Assembly (NCBI RefSeq): GCF_003254545.1
Contig: NZ_QJRH01000052.1
Coordinates: forward strand, 1 to 32,812
Length of the DNA: 32,812 nucleotides
Origin: Flavobacterium tistrianum
Lineage (GTDB): Bacteria; Bacteroidota; Bacteroidia; Flavobacteriales; Flavobacteriaceae
Direction of reading: 5' to 3'
Part shown: one piece after another, positions 8,854-19,589 of the stretch
Position numbering within the stretch: the stretch's first letter is position 1
Layout: each line of letters opens with the position of its first letter
Program-made: the position numbers and the translations under genes
The notes under the pieces: generated by a model
Told to the model about the DNA's origin: nothing
Databases searched by the model: none
The model's input: only the letters and a program-made list of their open reading frames with translations

Positions 8854-8904
8854 ACAACTCCCATTTATTTCAATTTGAAAATGATTTATGGGAGTTGTTT
8901 TTTT
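8854..8904 (+). terminator. Intrinsic terminator after the first GH43 gene
   Basis: A perfect 11-bp stem, ACAACTCCCAT (8854-8864) with its complement at 8888-8898, has a 23-nt loop and runs into seven T (8898-8904). It begins six nt after the stop codon. The next gene starts 32 nt downstream with no visible promoter, so this is either a partial terminator within the operon or marks a boundary with a promoter hidden in the GH43 gene. Confidence 0.75.
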
Positions 8905-8936
8905 AGCATAACAGCAGTCATCAAATTTTAGTAGAA

Positions 8937-10172
8937 ATGATAAAAAGATATTTAAAATATATATTGCTTTTACAGCTTTTCACTTTAATACTAGGATGTA
9001 AAACCAATCAGCCTTTAGCAAATTCTTCTGAAAAGGCGAAAGCTGAAAATTGGGTTGGATCGTGGGCTTGTGCACCAATGCTTGTAGAACCAAACAATAT
9101 GCCTCCAGCCCCAGGTTTGGCCGAAAATACACTTCGTCAAATTATAAAAGTTTCGATTGGAGGAGAGCATATTCGACTGCGTTTTTCAAATGTATTTAGT
9201 GATGAGCCTACCGTTTTAAAAAAGGTGAGCATTGCCAATGTTCTTGATGCTCCAGCAATTGATAAAAACACGCAAAAAAATCTCACTTTTAATGGAAATC
9301 AAGAAGTAACATTACATCCAGGTCAGGAAGTATTTTCAGATAAACTGAATTTTCAGCTAAAACAAGGTCAATTACTTGCCATAAGCATTTATTATGGAGC
9401 TGCGTCGCAAAAAACAACAGGGCATCCTGGATCGAGAACAACATCTTATATTTTACAAGGAGATAATGTCAGTAATGACGTTTTCTCAGGAGCTGTAAAA
9501 ACAGATCATTGGTATTCTATCATTGGATTAGATCTCCTCGCACCAAAAAATACATCTAATATTGTTTGTCTAGGAAACTCTATTACAGACGGTCGCGGAT
9601 CAGGAACAAACAAACAAAATCGTTGGACAGATATTCTAGCCGCTAGATTGGCTGCCAATAAAGCAACTCAAAATATTGGGGTTTTAAATTTAGGTATAGG
9701 CGGAAATTGCGTTGTAAAAGGCGGATTGGGTCCAACAGCATTAGACCGTTTTGATCGTGATGTGCTTTCGCAAGCAGGTGCAAAATGGCTCGTAATATTG
9801 GAAGGAATAAATGATATTGGCGGAATTAAACGTCCAGAAGATGCTCCATTAAAAGCACAGGAAATTATAGACGCTTACAAAATCATGATAGAAAAAGCAC
9901 ACGCCAAAGGCCTAAAAGTGTATGGCTGTACGATTCTGCCTTTTCAAAAATCATTTTATGATGCCCCTTTCAAGCAAGAAGCAAGAGATATTGTAAATGC
10001 CTGGATTCGAAACAACCATTTTGATGCAGTAATAGATTTTGATAAAGAAATGGCTTCAGAAACTGATTCGAAAACCATTTTATCAAATATGCACGACGGC
10101 GATTTTTTGCATCCTAATGAATTGGGATATCAGAGAATGGGCGATGCAATAGATTTAAATTTATTTAAATGA
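8937..10172 (+). CDS. SGNH/GDSL-family esterase lipoprotein
   Basis: A 411-residue SGNH hydrolase with a lipoprotein signal (LILGC, lipid-bearing Cys21). An N-terminal region (about 38-200, WVGSWACAPMLVEPNNMPPAPGL, IRLRFSNVF) precedes the catalytic domain, as in XynE-like SGNH enzymes. The catalytic motifs are complete: block I CLGNSITDGRGSG with nucleophile Ser215, block II Gly in GIGGN (253-257), block III GIND with Asn292, and block V DGDFLHP with Asp389 and His392. Enzymes of this type remove acetyl or other acyl groups from plant polysaccharides. Beside xylan-specific hydrolases, an acetylxylan esterase role is most likely. The lipid anchor places it on a membrane face, probably the outer membrane. 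Substrate specificity cannot be read from the sequence. Confidence 0.85.
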   Translation: MIKRYLKYILLLQLFTLILGCKTNQPLANSSEKAKAENWVGSWACAPMLVEPNNMPPAPGLAENTLRQIIKVSIGGEHIRLRFSNVFSDEPTVLKKVSIANVLDAPAIDKNTQKNLTFNGNQEVTLHPGQEVFSDKLNFQLKQGQLLAISIYYGAASQKTTGHPGSRTTSYILQGDNVSNDVFSGAVKTDHWYSIIGLDLLAPKNTSNIVCLGNSITDGRGSGTNKQNRWTDILAARLAANKATQNIGVLNLGIGGNCVVKGGLGPTALDRFDRDVLSQAGAKWLVILEGINDIGGIKRPEDAPLKAQEIIDAYKIMIEKAHAKGLKVYGCTILPFQKSFYDAPFKQEARDIVNAWIRNNHFDAVIDFDKEMASETDSKTILSNMHDGDFLHPNELGYQRMGDAIDLNLFK

Positions 10173-10204
10173 AATTCCATTTAGTATTAAAATAATTTTA
10201 ATAA

Positions 10205-12928
<2,724 letters not shown>

Positions 12929-12997
12929 TAAAAAGCAGAAATAAAAGATTTTGATTTAAAATAAGCTCAATCTGGAATGAATGATAAAAAATACCTG

Positions 12998-15523
12998 ATG
13001 AAAAACTATTTGAAATTTATAAGCACCGTAATTATTATTTTAGTAAGTACTATATCAAAAGCTCAGCCTTTTATAACAGAAGATAAAAGCCAAAATGTTA
13101 TGGTGCTGAAAGAAAAGTCTTTGTCACTTTCTTTTTTGGTAAATTCAAATTTAGACGCAGGTATTTTGCGAGCTGTAAATAATCTTCAGTCAGATTTTGA
13201 GAAGGTTACAGGCCAGCGTCCGCTTATTTTAAACCAAAATCCTAATGCATCATCACCGCTCATTATCATCGGAACGATCGGATCTAATTCGGTTATCGAT
13301 GAATTAATTAAACAGAAAAAAATCGAGGGAAAAGAACTTAAAGGTAAAAATGAAAAATTCATTATACAGCACGTTAAAAATCCTTTCAAAGGTTTAAATG
13401 AAGCACTTGTAATTGCAGGAAGCGACAAGCGCGGCACGATTTACGGAATTTATGAATTATCGAAACAGATTGGCGTTTCTCCTTGGTATTACTGGGCTGA
13501 CGTGCCTGTAAAACAAAAAGAAAATATCTATTTCATTAAAGGAATGTATACCGATGGAGAACCAGCTGTAAAGTACAGAGGCATTTTTCTTAATGATGAA
13601 GCTCCAGCTTTAAGCGGTTGGGCAAAAGCTACTTTTGGTGGTTTTAACAGCAAGTTTTACGAAAAAGTTTTTGAATTAATCCTTAGACTGAAAGGCAATT
13701 ACATCTGGCCGGCAATGTGGGGAAATGCATTTTATGATGATGATGCAGCCAGTGGTCCTTTAGCAAATGAAATGGGAATTATAATGGGAACTTCCCACCA
13801 TGAACCGATGGCTTTGGCACAAACAGACTGGCATCGATACATTAAAAAAAATAATTTGCCTAATATTTGGGATTACTCGAAAAACAAGACAGTTTTGGAC
13901 GAATTCTGGAAAACGGGGATTCAGCGAAGCAAAAATTGGGAAAAACTGGTAACCATTGGGATGCGTGGCGATGGAGACGAAGCGATGAGCGAAGGCACCA
14001 ATATAAGTTTACTGGAAAATATTGTAAAAGACCAGCGCAGAATTATCGAAAGTGAAACTGGTAAAAGCGCCAATAAAACACCTCAGGTTTGGGCTTTATA
14101 TAAAGAAGTTCAGGATTATTACGATCAGGGAATGCGCGTTCCTGATGATGTGATTTTATTGTTTTGCGATGATAATTGGGGAAATGTCCGCAAACTTCCA
14201 GATCTTTCTAAACCCTTGCATAAAGGAGGTTACGGAATGTATTATCATTTCGATTATGTGGGAGGGCCAAGAAATTCAAAATGGATAAACATCAGTCCGA
14301 TACAAAGAGTTTGGGAACAAATGAATCTTAGTTATGAAAACGGAGTCGATAAAGTCTGGATTGTGAATGTTGGCGATTTAAAACCAATGGAATTCCCGAT
14401 CAGCTTCTTTTTAGACATGGCTTGGAATCCTAAAAACTTCAACTCTCAGAATTTATTCCAATACACAGAGAGTTGGGCAGGAGAACAATTTGGAACCAAA
14501 TATTCCAAAGAAATTGCCAGATTATTAAATACCTATCCAAAATTCAATCGTCGTGTTACGCCAGAAATGCTGGACAGCAAAACCTATTCATTAGAAAACT
14601 ATAATGAGTTTGAAACAGTTGTGAACGATTATAAAAACTTGGCATTGGATGCTTATAGAATTTATAACGAACTTCCTAACGAATATAAAGATGCTTATTT
14701 TCAGCTGGTTTTATATCCTATAGATGCTTGTTGTAATCTTTATGAAATGTATTTTGCACAGGCTAAAAATAAGAAATTGGCAACCGAAAAAAATAGTCTT
14801 ACCAATTATTATGCAGATGAGGTTAAAGTAAAATTTGAACGCGATTCTATTCTTCAAAACAAATACAATAATGAAATTGCAGAAGGCAAATGGCCTCACA
14901 TGATGGATCAAATGCGAATAGGTTACAAAGCTTGGCACGATGGTCCTAAAAATATTCTTCCAGAGGTAAAATATCTTTCTGATAGCGAAATTATTATTCC
15001 AAAAGTTTTTGTAGAAAAAGACGGCTATGTCTCTATTAATGCAGCCCATTTTTCTAAAATGAATAATTCAAAAAAGATCCATTGGGAAGTAATTCCAGAT
15101 TTCGGAAAAACGTTGAGCGGTATTACAACATTTCCGCAAAATAGCTATTCCATGTCAGAAGATAATGTCTTTGTAGAGTACGAAATAAATTTTGCTTCAA
15201 CTGGAGAATTTGCCGTTGAACTTTTATTGGCTCCAACGCTGAATTTTAACAGCAATAAAGGACTTCGATATGAAGTTTCTTTTGATGGAGAAAAACCGCA
15301 ACTCGTAAATTTTAATGGACATTATAAAGGAGAATTAGGAAAGTGGCAGGCAGAACACATGATTCATTCTGTGACTAAACATACTATTCTGAAATCAGGA
15401 AAACATACGCTTCGTTTCAAGGTTTTAGATTCTGGAATTGTACTTCAAAAAATATTAATCGATACTGGGGGGTTAAAGTCTTCTTATTTGGGAGCTCCAG
15501 AAAGTGATCGAGTAGCTGAATAA
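12998..15523 (+). CDS. GH115 xylan alpha-1,2-glucuronidase
   Basis: An 841-residue protein (848 if the ATG at 12977 is used). The start at 12998 gives a standard signal peptide (MKNYLKFISTVIIILVSTISKAQ). Hallmarks of GH115 are present: PWYYWADVPV, YRGIFLNDEAPALSGW, the KGNYIWPAMWGNAF segment, MGTSHHEPM, and the long C-terminal accessory region with EVIPDFGKTLSGI and HTLRFKVLDSGIVLQKILIDTGG. GH115 enzymes remove glucuronic acid or 4-O-methylglucuronic acid from both internal and terminal xylose residues. This shows that the target is glucuronoxylan or glucuronoarabinoxylan. It follows the tri-modular esterase by about 70 nt and precedes the GH127/GH146 gene by 54 nt. No truncation is seen. Confidence 0.93.
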   Translation: MKNYLKFISTVIIILVSTISKAQPFITEDKSQNVMVLKEKSLSLSFLVNSNLDAGILRAVNNLQSDFEKVTGQRPLILNQNPNASSPLIIIGTIGSNSVIDELIKQKKIEGKELKGKNEKFIIQHVKNPFKGLNEALVIAGSDKRGTIYGIYELSKQIGVSPWYYWADVPVKQKENIYFIKGMYTDGEPAVKYRGIFLNDEAPALSGWAKATFGGFNSKFYEKVFELILRLKGNYIWPAMWGNAFYDDDAASGPLANEMGIIMGTSHHEPMALAQTDWHRYIKKNNLPNIWDYSKNKTVLDEFWKTGIQRSKNWEKLVTIGMRGDGDEAMSEGTNISLLENIVKDQRRIIESETGKSANKTPQVWALYKEVQDYYDQGMRVPDDVILLFCDDNWGNVRKLPDLSKPLHKGGYGMYYHFDYVGGPRNSKWINISPIQRVWEQMNLSYENGVDKVWIVNVGDLKPMEFPISFFLDMAWNPKNFNSQNLFQYTESWAGEQFGTKYSKEIARLLNTYPKFNRRVTPEMLDSKTYSLENYNEFETVVNDYKNLALDAYRIYNELPNEYKDAYFQLVLYPIDACCNLYEMYFAQAKNKKLATEKNSLTNYYADEVKVKFERDSILQNKYNNEIAEGKWPHMMDQMRIGYKAWHDGPKNILPEVKYLSDSEIIIPKVFVEKDGYVSINAAHFSKMNNSKKIHWEVIPDFGKTLSGITTFPQNSYSMSEDNVFVEYEINFASTGEFAVELLLAPTLNFNSNKGLRYEVSFDGEKPQLVNFNGHYKGELGKWQAEHMIHSVTKHTILKSGKHTLRFKVLDSGIVLQKILIDTGGLKSSYLGAPESDRVAE

Positions 15524-15577
15524 GTTTTACAATTTCTTTTTTGTTAGATAAAAGAATATTAAAATGACTAAAAATAT

Positions 15578-17890
15578 ATGAAAAAGCATTTGTTTAATCT
15601 GCTGTTTTTCTTCGGAATTTCAGTGTTAGCTCAAGCGCAATCCGATCTAAAAGCTAATTTACCAGCTCAAATGAAGTTATTTGATTTAAGCGAAGTAAAG
15701 CTAAAAGATGGACCATTTAAAAATGCTCAAGATGTAGATCTAAAATATATTTTAGCCTTAGATCCCGATAAACTTTTGGCACCCTATTTACTAGAATCTG
15801 GGCTTAAGCCAAAAGCAGATCGTTATGGCAATTGGGAAAGTATAGGATTGGATGGACATATCGGCGGACATTATCTTTCTGCTTTAGCTATGATGTATGA
15901 ATCTACTGGAAACAAGGAGCTAAAAGATAGATTGGACTATATGCTTTCAGAATTGGCGCGCTGTCAGGCTAAAAATGGCGATGGCTATGTTGGGGGTATT
16001 CCGCAAGGCAAAGTTTTTTGGGATCGAATCCATAAAGGAGATATTGACGGAAGCAGTTTTGGACTCAACAATACTTGGGTTCCTATTTATAACATTCATA
16101 AACTTTTTGCTGGTTTAATTGATGCGTATCAATACACCAGAAGTGAGCAAGCAAAAAATATAGTAATAAAACTTGGAGACTGGTTTATAGAATTAATCCA
16201 TCCGCTTTCTGATGAACAGATCCAGAAAGTTTTGGCAACAGAGCATGGTGGCATAAATGAATCTTTTGCTGATTTGTATATCATTACAAAAGATAAAAAA
16301 TACCTTGAAACCGCCGAAAAATTATCGCATAAAGCTTTATTAAATCCGTTACTGCAAAAAGAAGACAAACTCACAGGACTTCACGCTAATACTCAAATAC
16401 CAAAAGTGGTTGGTTTTGAAAAGATTGCCGCTCTTTCTGATAATAAAGAATGGTCAGATGGTGTAGATTTTTTTTGGAATAATGTGACTCAAAAAAGAAC
16501 AGTTGCATTTGGAGGAAACAGCGTTGGAGAGCATTTTAATCCTGTAAACGATTTCAGTGGAATGGTTAAATCAAACGAAGGGCCAGAAACCTGCAATTCG
16601 TATAATATGGAACGTCTTGCCAAAGCTTTGTTTCTCGATAAAAATGATGTTCGTTATCTGGATTTTTACGAAAGAACACTTTACAATCATATCCTTTCAA
16701 GCCAGCATCCCGAAAAAGGAGGTTTTGTATATTTTACGCCTATTCGCCCTAATCATTATCGTGTTTATTCTCAGCCTCAAACAAGCATGTGGTGCTGTGT
16801 GGGAACAGGACTTGAAAATCATACCAAATATGGAGAATTAATTTATAGCCATACACAAAATGATCTTTTTGTAAACCTTTTTATTCCATCGGTTTTAAAA
16901 TGGAAAGAAAAGGAAATAGAATTAGAACAAAACACAAAATTCCCTTATGAGAATCAGACAGAATTAGTTGTAAAACTTAAAAAATCAAAACACTTTGCTT
17001 TGAATATCCGTTATCCAAAATGGGCTGAAAGTTTTGAAATACTCATTAACGGGAAAGAACAAAAAATAACATCTAAACCCTCTGAATATGTTGCGATTTC
17101 AAGAAAATGGAAGTCGGGAGATAAAATAAATGTCAGATTTAAAACATCAATACATTTAGAAAATCTGCCAGACGGTTCCAATTGGAGTGCATTTGTCAAA
17201 GGGCCAATTGTATTGGCTGCCAGAACTTCTACTGAAGGATTAGACGGATTGTTTGCAGACGACAGCAGAATGGGACACGCTGCAAGAGGAAAATTTATTC
17301 CGCTTGATAAAGCCTATGCATTGGTTGGAGATAAAGCAGATTATATATCGAAACTTAAAGAAACAGGGAACTTAAGATATAGGTTAGATTCATTAGAATT
17401 GGAGCCTTTTTTTGAAGTGCACGATGCCCGCTATCAAATGTATTTTCAGACGTATTCCAAAGAAGAATATAAAGAAAAGCAGGAGTTGCTGAAGAAGCAG
17501 GAAATTGAAGCAATGGCACTTGAAGCCAAAACAATAGATAAAATAAATTGCGGTGAACAGCAGCCAGAAGTCGATCATTTGTATAAAGGAGAAAAAAGCA
17601 ATTCGGGTTACGAGGACGGAAAGTTCTGGCGAAATACACGTGATTATATCTCTTATCAAATGCTGAACAAAAACAGCAAAGGTCAGTTTTTGAATATAAG
17701 TGTTTTAGATGAATTCATTAGCGATAACATTACTATTTTAATCAATGAAAAGCCAGCGGTAATAACTTCAGCAGATAAAAAGACAATCAACATAAAAATA
17801 GATAACAAGGAAGTGCTGAACATTAAAATTCTGGCAAAAGAAGGCAAAGTCAGCCCAAAGTTTTCTCAGCTTAGAATTGTAACGGATTAA
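15578..17890 (+). CDS. GH127/GH146 beta-L-arabinofuranosidase
   Basis: A 770-residue secreted protein (signal peptide through QAQ, about residue 21). The (alpha/alpha)6 domain shows SIGLDGHIGGHYLSALAMMYESTG and NTWVPIYNIHKLFAGLIDAYQYT. Metal and catalytic residues of the HypBA1 type are present: Glu337 and Cys339 in GPETCNSYNM, and Cys406/Cys407 in MWCCVGTGLENH, where the second Cys would be the nucleophile. A C-terminal beta-domain (about 640-770, DKINCGEQQPEVDHLYKGEKSNSGYEDG) fits GH146-like members better than the shorter classical GH127. Such enzymes release beta-L-arabinofuranose. In arabinoxylan most arabinose is alpha-linked, so a beta-arabinosidase implies an unusual side chain or arabinan/Hyp-arabinoside contamination of the substrate. 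GH127 versus GH146 cannot be settled by eye. Confidence 0.88.
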   Translation: MKKHLFNLLFFFGISVLAQAQSDLKANLPAQMKLFDLSEVKLKDGPFKNAQDVDLKYILALDPDKLLAPYLLESGLKPKADRYGNWESIGLDGHIGGHYLSALAMMYESTGNKELKDRLDYMLSELARCQAKNGDGYVGGIPQGKVFWDRIHKGDIDGSSFGLNNTWVPIYNIHKLFAGLIDAYQYTRSEQAKNIVIKLGDWFIELIHPLSDEQIQKVLATEHGGINESFADLYIITKDKKYLETAEKLSHKALLNPLLQKEDKLTGLHANTQIPKVVGFEKIAALSDNKEWSDGVDFFWNNVTQKRTVAFGGNSVGEHFNPVNDFSGMVKSNEGPETCNSYNMERLAKALFLDKNDVRYLDFYERTLYNHILSSQHPEKGGFVYFTPIRPNHYRVYSQPQTSMWCCVGTGLENHTKYGELIYSHTQNDLFVNLFIPSVLKWKEKEIELEQNTKFPYENQTELVVKLKKSKHFALNIRYPKWAESFEILINGKEQKITSKPSEYVAISRKWKSGDKINVRFKTSIHLENLPDGSNWSAFVKGPIVLAARTSTEGLDGLFADDSRMGHAARGKFIPLDKAYALVGDKADYISKLKETGNLRYRLDSLELEPFFEVHDARYQMYFQTYSKEEYKEKQELLKKQEIEAMALEAKTIDKINCGEQQPEVDHLYKGEKSNSGYEDGKFWRNTRDYISYQMLNKNSKGQFLNISVLDEFISDNITILINEKPAVITSADKKTINIKIDNKEVLNIKILAKEGKVSPKFSQLRIVTD

Positions 17891-17932
17891 CACATAATAT
17901 TTCCTTTAGAAATGTCAAAAATCGAAACCGAA

Positions 17933-19510
17933 ATGAAGACAAAAGATTTTATATATGCCGTTCTGGTAATTGTATTGAACATATTGACAAACCAAGCTCA
18001 AAAAGGCAAAGCCCAGAACCCCATTATTTTTGCAGATGTCCCCGATTTATCTATAATCAGGGTTAATGATGCTTATTACATGAGCAGTACCACAATGCAT
18101 ATGAATCCCGGAGTTCCTATTATGAAATCTAAGGATTTAGTGAATTGGCATTTGGTTAATTATGCCTATCAGACCTTAGAGGATCATGATGACCGACTGA
18201 ATTTGGATCATGGCAAAAACGACTACGGAAGAGGTTCATGGGCAAGCAGTCTGCGTTATCACAATGGTGTGTATTATGTAAGCACTTTTTCAGGAACGAC
18301 AGGTAAAACCTATATATTTTCCACAAAAAATATTGAAAAAGGTCCATGGAAGAAAACGGTTTTAAAGAATTCCTATCACGATCATTCTTTTTTCTTTGAT
18401 GATAATGGAAAAGTGTACTTAGTTTGGGGAGGAGGAAAAATTCAAATTGTAGAATTAAAAGAAGACTTGTCAGAAGTTAAAGAAGAGACTAAGAAAGTAT
18501 TAATAGAAGATGCCAATGCTCCAGCGCAGAGCGATATCATGCTTTCGGCAGAAGGATCACAGCTTTTTAAAGTTAACGGAAAGTATTACTTATTTAATAT
18601 CTGCTGGCCTAAAAACGGTATGCGCACTGTAATTATACACAGAGCCGATACTATTGCAGGGCCATGGGAAGGAAAGATTGGATTGCAGGATTTGGGCGTT
18701 GCTCAAGGCGGACTTATTGATACGCCAGACGGGAGATGGTTTTCGTATTTATTTAGAGATGCAGGGGGCGTAGGGCGTATTCCGTATCTGGTTCCTGTAA
18801 AATGGGAAAATGGCTGGCCAATATTGGGAGAAAATGGTAAAGTGCCTCAAAATTTAGATCTTCCAGCCAATAAAAGCCTTATTCCTGGAATTGTAAACTC
18901 AGACGAATTTAATCGTAAAAGCGGAGAAAGTGATCTGCCTTTGGTTTGGCAATGGAATCATAACCCAGATAATGCAAATTGGTCGGTAAAAGAAAGAAAG
19001 GGATATTTAAGATTAAAAACATCCAGAATAGACAGCAGTTTCACGCAGGTAGAAAATATTTTGACACAGAGAACATTTGGTCCTGTATGTTCGGGAACTA
19101 CTATACTTGAGCTTTCAAATATGAAAGAAGGAGATTTTGCAGGTCTTTCGCTGCTGCAAAAAGATTTTGGCTTGGTTGGAGTAAAAATAGGTAATGGGGA
19201 AAAAAGAATTGTGATGATGGATGCTGAAAAAGGACATCCAAAAGAAGTAGAAAGTGTTCCATTAAATCAGGGCAAAATATATTTTAAAGCCGAATGTGAC
19301 TTTAGGAGTCAAGCAGATCAGGGAAGATTTTATTACAGTTTAGACGGCAAAAAATGGATCAGCATTGGAAAATCCATTAAGATGCCGTATACCATTCCGC
19401 ATTTTATGGGCTATAGATTCGGACTGTTTAATTACGCTAGTAAAACTGCTGGAGGTTTCGCTGATTTTGATTATTTCAGAATTGATGGAAAGATTTCAGA
19501 AACGAAATAA
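17933..19510 (+). CDS. GH43 alpha-L-arabinofuranosidase/beta-xylosidase (GH43_12-like)
   Basis: The start at 17933 (MKTKDFIYAVLVIVLNILTNQAQ) gives a normal signal peptide; an in-frame ATG at 17912 adds seven residues. Counting from 17933 (525 residues), catalytic residues are Asp38 in FADVPDLS, Asp150 in YHDHSFFFDDNGKVYLVWGG and Glu207 in LSAEGSQLFKVNGKYYLF. A concanavalin-like C-terminal domain (about 300-525, VNSDEFNRKSGESDLPLVWQWNHNP to GFADFDYFRI) follows, as in GH43_12-type enzymes. The first segment resembles the GH43 at 7118 (MNPGVPIMKSKDLVNW against FPGVPIFHSKDLVNW), so the two are paralogues of the same broad group. Likely periplasmic removal of arabinose or xylose from arabinoxylan oligosaccharides. 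It starts 42 nt after the GH127/GH146 gene. Confidence 0.9.
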   Translation: MKTKDFIYAVLVIVLNILTNQAQKGKAQNPIIFADVPDLSIIRVNDAYYMSSTTMHMNPGVPIMKSKDLVNWHLVNYAYQTLEDHDDRLNLDHGKNDYGRGSWASSLRYHNGVYYVSTFSGTTGKTYIFSTKNIEKGPWKKTVLKNSYHDHSFFFDDNGKVYLVWGGGKIQIVELKEDLSEVKEETKKVLIEDANAPAQSDIMLSAEGSQLFKVNGKYYLFNICWPKNGMRTVIIHRADTIAGPWEGKIGLQDLGVAQGGLIDTPDGRWFSYLFRDAGGVGRIPYLVPVKWENGWPILGENGKVPQNLDLPANKSLIPGIVNSDEFNRKSGESDLPLVWQWNHNPDNANWSVKERKGYLRLKTSRIDSSFTQVENILTQRTFGPVCSGTTILELSNMKEGDFAGLSLLQKDFGLVGVKIGNGEKRIVMMDAEKGHPKEVESVPLNQGKIYFKAECDFRSQADQGRFYYSLDGKKWISIGKSIKMPYTIPHFMGYRFGLFNYASKTAGGFADFDYFRIDGKISETK

Positions 19511-19589
19511 TCCCTAGAAAAGATTAACAATACTATTTTTTGCAATACGAAGACTTCAATCATTAACAAAAGATAAATCTTAAAAGGTT

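Noticed and set aside
8721..8906. A plus-strand frame overlapping the end of the first GH43 gene and its terminator
   Set aside because: It is in another frame of a well-supported gene, and its C-terminal half is translated from the terminator hairpin.
14711..15049. The longest minus-strand open frames (for example within the GH115 and GH97 genes)
   Set aside because: They lie antisense inside conserved coding regions, have low-complexity composition and show no recognisable family.
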